From: Paraglaciecola sp030730205
Lineage (GTDB): Bacteria > Pseudomonadota > Gammaproteobacteria > Enterobacterales > Alteromonadaceae
Assembly (NCBI RefSeq): GCF_052119645.1
Contig: NZ_JBGQOM010000001.1
Location: forward strand, 372,001-436,000
Length of the DNA: 64,000 bases
Direction of reading: 5' to 3'
In this document: in pieces, positions 42,510 through 52,462 of the stretch
Layout of the letters: each line of letters starts with the position of its first letter
Numbering within the stretch: position 1 is the first letter of the stretch
Made by a program: the position numbers and the translations under genes
Notes under the pieces: generated by a model
What the model was told of the DNA's origin: nothing
The model's database searches: none
What the model saw: the letters and a program-made list of their open reading frames with translations, nothing else

Positions 42510-42842
42510 GTGCAAACCGTCCACAGCTTCATCAAAAATAAATCTAAGCAATTGGCCTACTTTGTCAATGCGTATTTAGACTACAAAATTGTCTATGAAG
42601 AACTCGATTTATTCTTTTGGGATACCATGGAAGAATGGGCGCAAATTCAACAAGGTAAACACCTGCCATACGGTCAAAATGAAAACGTATTTTGGCACCT
42701 TATGCATCAAATTCACTATTGGCCGCAAGAAACCTTGCTCACTGATTTGTTCTTACGAGATGAATTAATGACTTGCGTAGATGCCTTGTTAGGCCAGAAA
42801 AAATATCCCTTCCCCATGGATTGCATTGGAATAAGACCTTAA
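42510..42842 (+). CDS. Hypothetical protein, 110 residues
   Basis: Starts at GTG 42510 with MQTVHSFIKNKSKQLAYFVN and ends FPMDCIGIRP. It is aromatic and acidic (EELDLFFWDTMEEWAQIQQG) with no membrane segment or signal peptide. I do not recognise a named family, though it resembles small conserved hypotheticals of Alteromonadales. A good promoter lies 40 bases upstream. It ends 4 bases before the convergent ampG gene. Confidence 0.7.
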   Translation: MQTVHSFIKNKSKQLAYFVNAYLDYKIVYEELDLFFWDTMEEWAQIQQGKHLPYGQNENVFWHLMHQIHYWPQETLLTDLFLRDELMTCVDALLGQKKYPFPMDCIGIRP

Positions 42843-42846
42843 CCCC

Positions 42847-44211
42847 TTAGCGATTGTGATATTCGCCACGCTCTAAACGTCCAATATGGTCACGGATGGT
42901 CCACAAGAAAATAAGACTCGGGACGACCATCACTGCGGTCAAAACAAAAAATGCACTCCAGTTGCCGTCCATCCAGTCTACTAAGAAACCACTGCTTGAT
43001 GCCATAAACGTCCTGCCTAATACTCCAAGCGATGCCATCAAGGCATATTGCGAAGCGGAAAAAGCCTGATTACATAACAAAGAAATAAACGCAACTAAGG
43101 CCACCGAGCTCCAAGCAGCTGTGAATCCATCTACAAAGATCGTTGCTGCATACAGCGCTTTGTCAGGGCCAACTTGGGCCATTAAAGCAAACATTAGATT
43201 ACTTGCAGCCATCGCAATACCACTGACCATTAAACCTCGATATATCCCATAACGAATATTCACCATGCCACCGATCACCGAAAATACGATCGTGATCCAC
43301 CAGGTTAATAGCTTTGAATAGCTACCAATATCACTATTAGAAAAGCCTAATTCTTTGTAGAAAACAATACTCATTCTGCCTAAAAATGCTTCACCTATTT
43401 TAAATAAAAAGATAAACATCAAAATTGAAAAAGCTAACTTAAAGGTATTCCGTTGAAAAAAATCACGGAAGGGTTCAACCAAGGTAACTAATAACCAATT
43501 AAGCATTTTTTGCCTAGTATCGAGTAACGCTCCGCTAGCAGCTTGCCATTCAGAATAAGCTTTAGCCGCAAGCTGCTGCCGATATTCTCGATCTGTCACC
43601 GGTTCTTCAGAAACCAATACCACCAAGGCTAAAAGCGCCATAATTCCAGCTAAGACAAAATAAATTTCGGACCATTGCCAATTAGGTAAATCAGCAATAA
43701 AAAAAGGAATTGCCCCCAAGCCACCAAAGCCGGTCCACCAGCCTGCCGTAGCCATAGCGGAGGCGGCAGAAAGCGTGTCTTTTTCTTCTGGTTTAATGAT
43801 GTCGATACGATAGGCATCAATCGAAATATCTTGAGTGGCTGAGAATAAGGCCAATGAAAAGCCAATCAGTCCAGCAAGCAGTAGCTGCTCTTTCACCGGA
43901 ATGACGGCTAAGCCTATACATGCCAGAATAATAAGGATTTGAGTACTTAGTATCCAGCCCCGTCGCTGTCCTAAAAACGGCGGTTTCACTCTATCTAACA
44001 ATGGCGACCACATAAAATTAATCGAATAAGCAATAAACATGGAGCCAAATAAGCCAATAGAAGAGCGGCTTAAACCGGATTCTTGCAGCCAAGCCGATAA
44101 GGCTGAGCCAATCATAACCCAAGGAAAACCACTGGCTATACCAAATAAAAAGATGAAAAGGAGACGTTTATCTTTGTAGCACAATAAAGTGGATTTAAAG
44201 GTGTGGATCAC
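42847..44211 (-). CDS. ampG: AmpG-family muropeptide permease
   Basis: A 454-residue inner-membrane MFS transporter with at least twelve hydrophobic segments. The N-terminus reads LLFIFLFGIASGFPWVMIGS and QESGLSRSSIGLFG, and SATQDISIDAYRIDIIKPEE is a strong AmpG signature. AmpG imports anhydro-muropeptides for cell-wall recycling and feeds beta-lactamase induction. The frame opens at GTG 44211 with no clear Shine-Dalgarno; the conserved N-terminus leaves little room for a later start. Confidence 0.93.
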   Translation of the reverse strand: MIHTFKSTLLCYKDKRLLFIFLFGIASGFPWVMIGSALSAWLQESGLSRSSIGLFGSMFIAYSINFMWSPLLDRVKPPFLGQRRGWILSTQILIILACIGLAVIPVKEQLLLAGLIGFSLALFSATQDISIDAYRIDIIKPEEKDTLSAASAMATAGWWTGFGGLGAIPFFIADLPNWQWSEIYFVLAGIMALLALVVLVSEEPVTDREYRQQLAAKAYSEWQAASGALLDTRQKMLNWLLVTLVEPFRDFFQRNTFKLAFSILMFIFLFKIGEAFLGRMSIVFYKELGFSNSDIGSYSKLLTWWITIVFSVIGGMVNIRYGIYRGLMVSGIAMAASNLMFALMAQVGPDKALYAATIFVDGFTAAWSSVALVAFISLLCNQAFSASQYALMASLGVLGRTFMASSSGFLVDWMDGNWSAFFVLTAVMVVPSLIFLWTIRDHIGRLERGEYHNR

Positions 44212-44305
44212 AGGAAAAATCTATAAAAAATCATAAGGCTATTGGATCACGTCCACTGATTATATTCAATCAATTATTCGATTACGCACAAGTGAAGCTG
44301 GTGCT

Positions 44306-45262
44306 TTATTCACCAGCAACGACTACCTTGTTTCTACCCGAAGCCTTAGCTCGATAAAGCGCTTGGTCAGCAGCTTCAAGCCATTGGGTATGACTCTTAA
44401 ATTCACCATTAAAACCTGCAATACCAATACTAATAGTAAAGTTAATTTCATGTTCTTCATGGATAACTGTGTATTTTTCAACTAAGCGACGGATCCGTTC
44501 AGTCAAAAATTCTACATTCGCCACTGGCGTATCAGGTAACAAAATAGCAAACTCTTCACCGCCATAACGCCCACACACATCGGTTTCTCTTGTTGCTTTT
44601 TTAATGATGTGCGCTAATGAGCGAATGACATCGTCACCAGCAGGATGACCATAGGTATCGTTTACTCTCTTAAAGTGGTCGATATCGATCATCACTACAC
44701 TAGAGGGATGGTCATTACGTTTTTCACGTTTAAACTCTAAATCAAACTGTTCTTCCCAATACCGCCTATTGTACAAACCAGTTAAACCATCCACTCGGCT
44801 GATTTTTTCTAGTTCTTTGTTGAGTGTTTGAATACCTTGACGATTTACCGCTTCATCCGTTACGTCATAAACCAGTATACAAATTTGCTCTACTTGACCA
44901 CTGAGTGAAGCGAGTGGAAAAATAGTGATATTTTGGTACATGTAGTCACTTTGTGAAGTAATGGGTCGAATGGTACCAAATTTAAACAAATAGGGACGTT
45001 GCTCCCAAATCACAAAAACCGGACAGCGTAATTTAAAAGCAGGCTCTGCTTTGCGCTTGAACCACTGTTCATCTATCTCAGGAAAAAACTCGAAAATACT
45101 TTTATCTAATATGAAGCCAGGCACAATATTACTGTGGTTTTCCATAAACTGGTTCCATACCTGCACTTCAAAATTTTTATTAAGTACAACAATACCGACT
45201 TCAATAGAACCTAGCAGGTCATGTTTCCAATGCATTTCTGCTAAGCTTGAATCAATGGCCAT
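44306..45262 (-). CDS. PAS-GGDEF diguanylate cyclase
   Basis: A 318-residue soluble protein: a PAS-like domain (residues about 15-145) with GSIEVGIVVLNKNFEVQVWN, then GGDEF with GRYGGEEFAILLPD (GGEEF, active type) and DGLTGLYNRRYWEEQF. No membrane segment. ATG 45262 follows GAGGAG by 5 bases; the GTG just before is less likely. It lies 15 bases downstream of the REC-CheC gene on the same strand, so they are cotranscribed and likely a functional pair. Confidence 0.92.
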   Translation of the reverse strand: MAIDSSLAEMHWKHDLLGSIEVGIVVLNKNFEVQVWNQFMENHSNIVPGFILDKSIFEFFPEIDEQWFKRKAEPAFKLRCPVFVIWEQRPYLFKFGTIRPITSQSDYMYQNITIFPLASLSGQVEQICILVYDVTDEAVNRQGIQTLNKELEKISRVDGLTGLYNRRYWEEQFDLEFKREKRNDHPSSVVMIDIDHFKRVNDTYGHPAGDDVIRSLAHIIKKATRETDVCGRYGGEEFAILLPDTPVANVEFLTERIRRLVEKYTVIHEEHEINFTISIGIAGFNGEFKSHTQWLEAADQALYRAKASGRNKVVVAGE

Positions 45263-45277
45263 CACTGCTCCTCAGTA

Positions 45278-46288
45278 TTAAATTTTAACTAATTTATCTA
45301 GAATCAAATCAATCGAATGATTTGGAAATAGTAAGAGTAAATCAAAGTTTATATCTTGGCTTTTTATTGAATAAGCAATTTCAATCGCCAATATCTTGTC
45401 TTGTTTTTTCATATTACTTTTGAGAATGTCGTCTAAATCACAGTGCCGCCCCAATATGATCGGGTGATTATGGCTGAAGGTGACATGCAGTTGCTCAGAA
45501 AGCGCATTAAGACATGCTCCAATCAAAATATTTGATACGTCCATAAGCGCTTCGAGTTCTAACTTTTCGGTACTGGTGCCTTTATCATATTTGAGTAATT
45601 TCACCATATTGGCAAAATTAGATTCATTGAAAATAACTAGGGCTTCGCCATTGATACCTGAGCCGATAAACCCTTTAGAAACGGCTGATACCTGCTCATT
45701 ACGCTGAATATCGGTAATGGCCATATGCAATTCATTATTAGTGATTAAATTAACATTGGGGATGGGTAAGTTGATAAACTCGCCTAGCATCTTGGCCAAA
45801 CTTTCACCCGCTTGCCCCATTGCGACATTGGCCATTTCTCTGTAAGCGTCTAAGCTTTCGTCGCGAGACTCCATCTGGAATTGAGGCACGCTCTCAGCGC
45901 GATGACTGGCAATCGCTTCACCCGAATAAAGACCATATTGGTTAAGAATTTCTATTAATTTGCCATTGTCGATAGGTTTGCGAATAAAATCGATCGCACC
46001 CATACCCATCATTCTTACTCGAGCCTCAGGTTGCACATCACCAGAAACAACAATAACTAGGGTTGGTAAATCCTCATCACGTATGGCTTGCATGGTTTCA
46101 TAACCATCCATCACTGGCATGTTGAGGTCAAGAAACATTACATCGGCTTTACCAGCACGGATGAATTCTAAGGCTTGCAAACCATTTTCAGCATGACTAA
46201 TTTCAACATCCCAACCATCGGGAATTGATCTTTCCATTTGCCTGCGGGCAAAACCAGAATCATCACAAATGAGTACGGGTGTTGTCAT
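45278..46288 (-). CDS. Response regulator with CheC/CheX-type phosphatase domain
   Basis: A 336-residue fusion. The receiver domain (1-120) has LICDDSGFARRQME and the phosphoacceptor in DVMFLDLNMPVMDGYE. The C-terminal 190 residues are CheC-like: the first motif REMANVAMGQAGESLAKML keeps the E-x-x-N, while the second, ALMDVSNILIGACLNAL, has Asp in place of the usual Glu. CheC proteins remove phosphate from receiver domains such as CheY. It sits between thyA (25 bases) and a diguanylate cyclase (15 bases), hinting that it tunes a cyclic-di-GMP or chemotaxis-type pathway. Confidence 0.88.
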   Translation of the reverse strand: MTTPVLICDDSGFARRQMERSIPDGWDVEISHAENGLQALEFIRAGKADVMFLDLNMPVMDGYETMQAIRDEDLPTLVIVVSGDVQPEARVRMMGMGAIDFIRKPIDNGKLIEILNQYGLYSGEAIASHRAESVPQFQMESRDESLDAYREMANVAMGQAGESLAKMLGEFINLPIPNVNLITNNELHMAITDIQRNEQVSAVSKGFIGSGINGEALVIFNESNFANMVKLLKYDKGTSTEKLELEALMDVSNILIGACLNALSEQLHVTFSHNHPIILGRHCDLDDILKSNMKKQDKILAIEIAYSIKSQDINFDLLLLFPNHSIDLILDKLVKI

Positions 46289-46313
46289 ATGACTGTATTA
46301 CCTTTTACAAAAA

Positions 46314-47147
46314 TCAAATTGCGATTGGTGCTTTAATATGAGCATGCGATTGATAATTTAGTAGCTCAAAATCGTCAATCGTAAAATCAAAAATATTTTT
46401 TATACTAGGGTTAATCACCATATTGGGCAAGGGAAATGGCTCTCGGCTTAGTTGTAATGTCGCTTGCTCAAGGTGGTTAACATATAAGTGTGCATCGCCG
46501 AATGTGTGAATAAAATCGCCTACCTGCAAATTACACACTTGAGCAATCATCATAGTCAGTAAGGCATAACTTGCAATATTAAATGGCACACCAAGGAACA
46601 CGTCGCCAGAGCGTTGATACAACTGACAAGACAACTTGCCGTTGAGAACATAAAACTGAAACATTGTGTGACAGGGTGGTAGAGCCTGTCGTCCTTGCTG
46701 GGCATTTTCTTTTGGTGAAAATTGAGTATCAGGTAGAACGCTGGGATTCCACGCACTGACAATCAGGCGTCGAGAATCAGGATTATGCTTTATTTGCTCT
46801 ATTAACTCACTAATTTGGTCGATAACTTGGCCGTCAACCCCTTCCCAACTGCGCCATTGCTTACCATAAACAGGGCCTAATTCACCTTCCTCAGTTGCCC
46901 ATTCATCCCAAATTTTTACATTGTGCTGGCTTAAATAGGCAATATTGGTTTCTCCTTTAAGAAACCATAACAACTCATGAATAATAGACCGTAAGTGACA
47001 CTTTTTGGTCGTCACCAACGGAAAACCTCGACTCAAGTCAAAGCGCATTTGATAACCGAATACACTCAGGGTGCCGGTGCCGGTGCGATCTTCTTTTTTT
47101 GTGCCCGTATCAAGTACATGGCGCATTAGTTGTAAATATTGCTGCAT
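46314..47147 (-). CDS. thyA: Thymidylate synthase
   Basis: A 277-residue ThyA, which methylates dUMP to dTMP with methylene-tetrahydrofolate. The catalytic cysteine is in ALPPCHTMFQFYV; the phosphate-binding region RRLIVSAWNP and the block FNIASYALLTMMIAQVCNL are intact. It is 13 residues longer than E. coli ThyA (264), with the extra length before the catalytic loop. It lies 26 bases downstream of lgt, the same lgt-thyA order as E. coli. Confidence 0.97.
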   Translation of the reverse strand: MQQYLQLMRHVLDTGTKKEDRTGTGTLSVFGYQMRFDLSRGFPLVTTKKCHLRSIIHELLWFLKGETNIAYLSQHNVKIWDEWATEEGELGPVYGKQWRSWEGVDGQVIDQISELIEQIKHNPDSRRLIVSAWNPSVLPDTQFSPKENAQQGRQALPPCHTMFQFYVLNGKLSCQLYQRSGDVFLGVPFNIASYALLTMMIAQVCNLQVGDFIHTFGDAHLYVNHLEQATLQLSREPFPLPNMVINPSIKNIFDFTIDDFELLNYQSHAHIKAPIAI

Positions 47148-47173
47148 ATCTGAGTCTCTACATTTTTAACGAA

Positions 47174-48010
47174 CTAAGATTTTACGTTCTTATTTATCTT
47201 TGTCTTTGGTAGGGCTTGCTCTGGATGGGCATTGTATCGATAAGCCCACACAATTAGGGCAAGTCCGGTAATAATCATCGGCAATGACAAAATTTGCCCA
47301 CGGGAAATAAAGTCATGATACAAACCCAGATGTTGGTCAGGCTCGCGGAAATACTCAATTAAGAAACGAAAGGCACCATATCCCAGTAAAAACAGCCCAC
47401 TTACAGCGCCCCTCGGGCGTGGTTTACTTGAGAATAACCATAGAATAATAAATAAAGCTACGCCTTCTAAAGCAAACTCATAAAGCTGAGATGGATGACG
47501 AGGTAAATTGCCTGCATTAGGAAAAATAACCGCCCATGGAACGTCAGTGGTGCGCCCCCAAAGCTCAGCATTTAAGAAGTTCCCAACACGTCCAGCGCCC
47601 AGACCGATAGGCACTAACGGCGCGACAAAATCACCAACCGTTAATAAATGACTCTGCGTTTTGCGAGCAAATAACCACAGCGCACAAATCACACCAATCA
47701 AGCCCCCGTGGAAAGACATTCCGCCGGTCCAGATTTTAAATAAATATAGAGGATCTTCTAAAAAAGTAGGGAATTGATAAAAGAACACATAGCCGACACG
47801 ACCGCCTAAGATGACGCCCAAAAATCCCCAAAATAACATGTCGCTGAGCTGATCTTTACTCCAGTTAGTGCGAGATAATCGTTTACTTGCCAGCCAAAAT
47901 GCAGCAACAAAACCCACTAAATACATTAGCCCGTACCATCTTAAACTGATGGGTCCTAAGCTAACGATAACCGGATCAATATGGGGAAAAACAAAATAAC
48001 TATCATTCAT
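47174..48010 (-). CDS. lgt: Prolipoprotein diacylglyceryl transferase
   Basis: A 278-residue inner-membrane enzyme that adds diacylglycerol to the lipobox cysteine of prelipoproteins. Signatures: ISLRWYGLMYLVGFVAAFWL, GGMSFHGGLIG with the essential histidine, and GLGAGRVGNFLNAELWGR, the Lgt motif. About seven hydrophobic segments are visible. It lies 10 bases after the TSUP permease gene and upstream of thyA, conserved with E. coli. Confidence 0.96.
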   Translation of the reverse strand: MNDSYFVFPHIDPVIVSLGPISLRWYGLMYLVGFVAAFWLASKRLSRTNWSKDQLSDMLFWGFLGVILGGRVGYVFFYQFPTFLEDPLYLFKIWTGGMSFHGGLIGVICALWLFARKTQSHLLTVGDFVAPLVPIGLGAGRVGNFLNAELWGRTTDVPWAVIFPNAGNLPRHPSQLYEFALEGVALFIILWLFSSKPRPRGAVSGLFLLGYGAFRFLIEYFREPDQHLGLYHDFISRGQILSLPMIITGLALIVWAYRYNAHPEQALPKTKINKNVKS

Positions 48011-48020
48011 TGGTTTTTAC

Positions 48021-48821
48021 TTATCCTAACAACATACGCAGGCTGACGAGTATCAGAAATCCTGCAAAAATTTTCTTTATAAGTTGCGTATCTAATTTTT
48101 GCCCTACCTTGGCACCCCAAGAGGCCGTAAACACCGATAGCAACACAATCCCCAAACTCGCTGGCAAATAAACATAGCCAAATGACAATGGTGGCAAGTC
48201 TGTATGATGCCAACCCGCTTGTACAAAACTTAAGGAGCCAAATACTGCGATAACTAAACCACAAAATGCAGCGCAGCCAATAGCGTGTTTAATATTAACG
48301 TTAAACCACACTAAGGACGGCACTAGAATGGCACCACCGCCTATCCCCATTAAGGCCGACAAACTCCCCGTAGCCAAGCCAATGCCGCTTAAAATGCCTT
48401 TACTCACCTCTTGAGCAGAGGCTTTACGTTTACCAAAAACCATATAAATAACTATGGCAATCACCAAAACAGCAAATATCTTTTTCAACAACTCACCGGG
48501 GATCATACTGGCAAATTGAGCGCCAACGATAGCCCCTATGGCCATACTCACACCGCTGTAGCTGAGTATGTAACGGTCTAAATTACCCAATTTATAATGC
48601 GCGAACGACGCGGACAAACCGGTAAACATGATGGTTGAAAGTGAAGTCGCAATGGCCATTGGCATGGCAAATGAAATATCAAGCCCTAGTTTATTCATGA
48701 ATAAATAAACTAGGGCAGGCACCATAATAAGACCACCGCCTATGCCTAAAAGGCCAGCCAGAAATCCAACCCCCGCCCCCATCGCTAAACACCAGAAAAA
48801 TATAGTGATTACTACGTCCAA
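48021..48821 (-). CDS. TSUP (TauE/SafE) family permease
   Basis: A 266-residue membrane protein with eight hydrophobic segments. The repeated GFLAGLLGIGGGLIMVPALV near residue 18 and GSLSALMGIGGGAILVPSL near residue 152 are the diagnostic tandem motifs of TSUP permeases, which export sulfite, sulfonates or related anions. It is inserted between ptsP (32 bases) and lgt (10 bases). The substrate is unknown. Confidence 0.9.
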   Translation of the reverse strand: MDVVITIFFWCLAMGAGVGFLAGLLGIGGGLIMVPALVYLFMNKLGLDISFAMPMAIATSLSTIMFTGLSASFAHYKLGNLDRYILSYSGVSMAIGAIVGAQFASMIPGELLKKIFAVLVIAIVIYMVFGKRKASAQEVSKGILSGIGLATGSLSALMGIGGGAILVPSLVWFNVNIKHAIGCAAFCGLVIAVFGSLSFVQAGWHHTDLPPLSFGYVYLPASLGIVLLSVFTASWGAKVGQKLDTQLIKKIFAGFLILVSLRMLLG

Positions 48822-48853
48822 TTATTGACCTGCATACTTATATTTTATCTGCA

Positions 48854-51142
48854 TTATATGCCAGCTCGTACGAGGCCGCCCAAACCAATTGTTTCTAAAT
48901 AAAGATTCACTTCTTGACGCACTTCCTTGGGATTATCAAGGGTCAATACTCTGTGTAATAACAACTCAGATTGCTGCAAACTGACATTACGCACCACCCA
49001 TTTAACTTTAAGTAAATTATGGTTGTTCATACTGAGTTTACGATATCCCATGCCCAACAACAGTACGGCACCCGCAGGCTCGCCTGCAAGTTCGCCACAC
49101 ACCGTAACCGGTACGTTCAAAGCATTTGCTTGTTGCACAATATGATATAGAGCAGTGAGTACTGCAGGGTGATAACTGTCATATAGATCGGCGACTCGTG
49201 CATTATTGCGGTCCACCGCCAATAAATACTGTGTTAAATCGTTGCTTCCGACCGAGAAAAAGTCCACGTGTTTGGCCAATTGGGGTAGCTGATAAATCAC
49301 TGCAGGGACTTCAAGCATCACGCCTATTTTGGGTTTTATAATTTTCTCACCCAATTCGGCAGCTTCTTCCGACACTTCAAATAAAGCTTGGGCCAACAAT
49401 CTTTTTGCCTCTTTCACTTCATTTACCGAAGTGATCATCGGCAACATAATGTTGAGGTTATCTAGACCAATACTTGCACGCAACATAGCCCGAATTTGCA
49501 CTAAAAATATTTCGGGATGGTCAAGGGTTAAGCGAATACCACGCCAACCTAAGAAAGGGTTTTCTTCACTAATTGGAAAATAGGGTAAGGGTTTATCTCC
49601 CCCCACGTCCAACGTTCGCATGGTAAAAGGTTTCGAAGGTTGGCTTTGTAATAACGTCCGGTAAAGTTTTACTTGTTCTTGTTCGGTGGGGAATCGTTCA
49701 CGCATCATAAAAGGAATTTCAGTGCGGAATAAGCCTACGCCATCTGAGTAGGGATTATCGTTTTTTTCTGCTTCAAGTGATAAGCCAGCGTTGACCAACA
49801 GACTCATTGAACAGTTATCCACGGTAATCGCCGGTAAACTATCTTGTGAGTGAATTCGCTCTGTGAGTGCTGCCTCTTCTTGAATTAACAATCCAAACTC
49901 GTGACGTATGGTGGCACTGGGCGACACAATCACATCACCGGTATAACCGTCTAATAGTATGTCCTTTTCATTGAGTAAGGAAAAAGGCACGTTAGACAAG
50001 CCCATAACGGCCGGCACACCCATTGCTCTGGCCATGATAGCAGCATGAGAGTTGGTTGAGCCACGCATGGATATAATACCCACCAGTTTTTCGCTTGGAA
50101 ACTCGGCCAGCATTGACGCCGTCACTTCCTCTGCAATCAAAATGGCCTGCTCAGGGTATTGACGTTCAATGACCTTGCCGCTTGCGATGCCAAGAATATT
50201 CGCCAATACACGATTTCCCATGTCTTCAACATCCACTGCGCGCTCACGCATATAAGGATCAGACATGGTTTGAAACTGACTAATATAGGTTTCAACCACC
50301 ATTTTTAGCGAACTAGGGGCGTCCCAACCTGCATTGATTTTTTGCTCTACTTCACGGCCTAGGCTGTTGGCATCCAATAAATGATGATAGAGCTGGAAGA
50401 TGGCCTGCACATCATCGGGCACTTCCCCTTGAATGCGCTGTGACAGCACACTGACATCTTCTCGTGTTTGTTTTACCGCGTTGCGATACAGCAATATTTG
50501 CTTAGCTGCGTCCATGTTGCGAGTGGGCACATGGTTACGAATATTTACTAGTAGGTTACTGACATAGCCAATACCGACTGCTAAGCCCGAGGAACCAGGC
50601 ACTCCTTTAAGCGATTTTTGCCAATCTTTAGGCACATTTTGCTCGAGTAGATGTACCGAGCCTCGCGCTTTTGCATTTGCAATTTGCACCGCGAGTTGGG
50701 TGGCTAGGGTAACCAGAAACGCTTCTTCGTCTTCACTAAAACGTCGTTTCTTTTTCTGCTGCAAGGTAATAACCCCGAGCACCTTACGTTGATGAATAAT
50801 GGGCGCGCCAAGAAAAGCATGAAAATGATCTTCTTGTACTTCAGCATAATATTTAAAACGAGGATGGGAAGGCGCATCTTTGAGGTTTATGGGCTCTTCA
50901 CGTTGCCCAATAAAACCAATTAAACCTTCAGAAAAGCCAATGGTGACTTGACCAATAGCCTCTTTGGCTAGGCCTTGGGTAGCAACGAGTAAAAAATGTT
51001 GTTGGTCGTAATTTGCAAGATAAATACTACAAGAATCGACTTTAAGCGCTTCGATTAAACGATTTGCAAGACACGTCAACGCCTCATCTAAGTTAGGCGC
51101 TTGATTAACTTCCTGTACAATTCGCTTTAACGTTTTCAACAT
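48854..51142 (-). CDS. ptsP: Nitrogen PTS phosphotransferase EI-Ntr (PtsP)
   Basis: A 762-residue protein: an N-terminal GAF domain (about 15-155) followed by enzyme I. The phosphohistidine is in GSTNSHAAIMARAMGVPAVM, DGVGLFRTEIPFMMRERFPT is the PEP-utilising core, and GSNDLTQYLLAVDRNN and TVCGELAGE mark the C-terminal PEP site. PtsP passes phosphate to NPr and EIIA-Ntr, coupling nitrogen and potassium control. It lies 6 bases downstream of rppH, as in E. coli. Confidence 0.96.
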   Translation of the reverse strand: MLKTLKRIVQEVNQAPNLDEALTCLANRLIEALKVDSCSIYLANYDQQHFLLVATQGLAKEAIGQVTIGFSEGLIGFIGQREEPINLKDAPSHPRFKYYAEVQEDHFHAFLGAPIIHQRKVLGVITLQQKKKRRFSEDEEAFLVTLATQLAVQIANAKARGSVHLLEQNVPKDWQKSLKGVPGSSGLAVGIGYVSNLLVNIRNHVPTRNMDAAKQILLYRNAVKQTREDVSVLSQRIQGEVPDDVQAIFQLYHHLLDANSLGREVEQKINAGWDAPSSLKMVVETYISQFQTMSDPYMRERAVDVEDMGNRVLANILGIASGKVIERQYPEQAILIAEEVTASMLAEFPSEKLVGIISMRGSTNSHAAIMARAMGVPAVMGLSNVPFSLLNEKDILLDGYTGDVIVSPSATIRHEFGLLIQEEAALTERIHSQDSLPAITVDNCSMSLLVNAGLSLEAEKNDNPYSDGVGLFRTEIPFMMRERFPTEQEQVKLYRTLLQSQPSKPFTMRTLDVGGDKPLPYFPISEENPFLGWRGIRLTLDHPEIFLVQIRAMLRASIGLDNLNIMLPMITSVNEVKEAKRLLAQALFEVSEEAAELGEKIIKPKIGVMLEVPAVIYQLPQLAKHVDFFSVGSNDLTQYLLAVDRNNARVADLYDSYHPAVLTALYHIVQQANALNVPVTVCGELAGEPAGAVLLLGMGYRKLSMNNHNLLKVKWVVRNVSLQQSELLLHRVLTLDNPKEVRQEVNLYLETIGLGGLVRAGI

Positions 51143-51148
51143 AGTCTA

Positions 51149-51679
51149 TTATGCCTTGCGTCGACGCTTAGGTTTACTCGTTGGGGTTTGGCCAATACTC
51201 GCTGTCTCTGGCATTGCCGTTGGGGCAAACTCTTTCATCACACGTCGATACACTTCCCGTTTAAACGACACCACGTTTCTGACGGGATACCAAAAACTCA
51301 CCCAGCGCCAATTATCAAACTCAGGATGGCTTGAATGTAGTAGATCTACGTCTTCTTCTTTACAGGTCAATTGTAACAAAAACCACTTTTGTTTTTGCCC
51401 AATACAGACTGGATTACTCCCCTGTCTTACTAGTCGTTTCGGTAATTTGTATCGTAACCAATTCTTGGTTACCGCCAGGATTTTTACGTCTTCTGGTTTT
51501 AAGCCCACTTCTTCATGGAGTTCGCGATACATCGTTTGTTCGGCAGTTTCATTTTCATCGATTCCGCCTTGCGGAAACTGCCAAGAATGTTGTCCATAGC
51601 GCCTTGCCCAAAATACTTGTCCTAGTTCATTGCAAATTACTATGCCAACATTGGCGCGGAATCCTTCGGCATCAATCAC
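51149..51679 (-). CDS. rppH: RNA pyrophosphohydrolase
   Basis: A 176-residue Nudix hydrolase that removes pyrophosphate from mRNA 5' ends and so triggers decay. The Nudix box reads GGIDENETAEQTMYRELHEE followed by VGL, complete in its key residues. The N-terminal EGFRANVGIVICNELGQVFW and WQFPQGG match RppH. The C-terminal tail is basic (TSKPKRRRKA). It heads the run rppH-ptsP-TSUP-lgt-thyA. Confidence 0.96.
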   Translation of the reverse strand: MIDAEGFRANVGIVICNELGQVFWARRYGQHSWQFPQGGIDENETAEQTMYRELHEEVGLKPEDVKILAVTKNWLRYKLPKRLVRQGSNPVCIGQKQKWFLLQLTCKEEDVDLLHSSHPEFDNWRWVSFWYPVRNVVSFKREVYRRVMKEFAPTAMPETASIGQTPTSKPKRRRKA

Positions 51680-51811
51680 TTAGACTCCCAAGAACTCTAT
51701 TCTTTTAATGTCTGGCATTCTTCCATAAACTACTTGGCTTTCAAAGGAATAAAACGCGTCAAACAGACACTAGATGATTATTTCTGCAAACTTGTTAGCT
51801 AAGAGATATAA

Positions 51812-52462
51812 ATGAATATCAGACATATCCGTCTCATCCCGCTATTTTATTGGCTATTGGCCCTATGCTACATAATTGCAGCGTCGTTTTATCATTATCC
51901 TTTGCAAGCCATGCACAAAGCAGCGCCTATCCTGTTTTTAGCCATCATGACAATAAAAGGACCCAAAGGAAGAATACGTCTGTGGTTAACACTGGCATTA
52001 ATTGCTAGTGCTACTGGGGATATATTATTAGCGAGTGCCCTACATAACCGTTTTATTTTTGGCTTAATAGCGTTCGCTATCGCTCACCTGTGCTACGCCA
52101 TTGGTTTTATTCCTTGGGCCCAAATTACTCAACGAAACCTGCTAAAGGCGCTTCCTTTGATAGGGATATTGGTTATTATTCTGTATGTTGTGTTGCCCCA
52201 AACCGCACAACTCAAACTACCTGTCATAGTGTATATGCTTATTATTAGTGCAATGGCATTATTGGCCATTTTTGCCCAAACCCACGGTTTATATTTGCTA
52301 AGCGGTGCTTATTTGTTTGTTATTTCAGACAGTTTGATCGCTCTAAATAAGTTTGTCATCGCCCTGCCAGCAGAACACTTGCTAGTTATGTCAACCTACT
52401 ATGTGGCGCAATACTGCTTATTTACTGGCTGCATGAAACAAGAGAAAACTCATGTTATTTAG
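51812..52462 (+). CDS. YhhN/TMEM86-family lysoplasmalogenase-like membrane protein
   Basis: A 216-residue protein with about eight hydrophobic segments. The pattern TGDILLASALHNRFIFGLIA and FAIAHLCYAIGF match the YhhN/TMEM86 family, whose animal members hydrolyse lysoplasmalogen. Bacterial activity is unproven. It is divergent from rppH and its 3' end overlaps mutH by 11 bases, so the two are cotranslated. Confidence 0.82.
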   Translation: MNIRHIRLIPLFYWLLALCYIIAASFYHYPLQAMHKAAPILFLAIMTIKGPKGRIRLWLTLALIASATGDILLASALHNRFIFGLIAFAIAHLCYAIGFIPWAQITQRNLLKALPLIGILVIILYVVLPQTAQLKLPVIVYMLIISAMALLAIFAQTHGLYLLSGAYLFVISDSLIALNKFVIALPAEHLLVMSTYYVAQYCLFTGCMKQEKTHVI

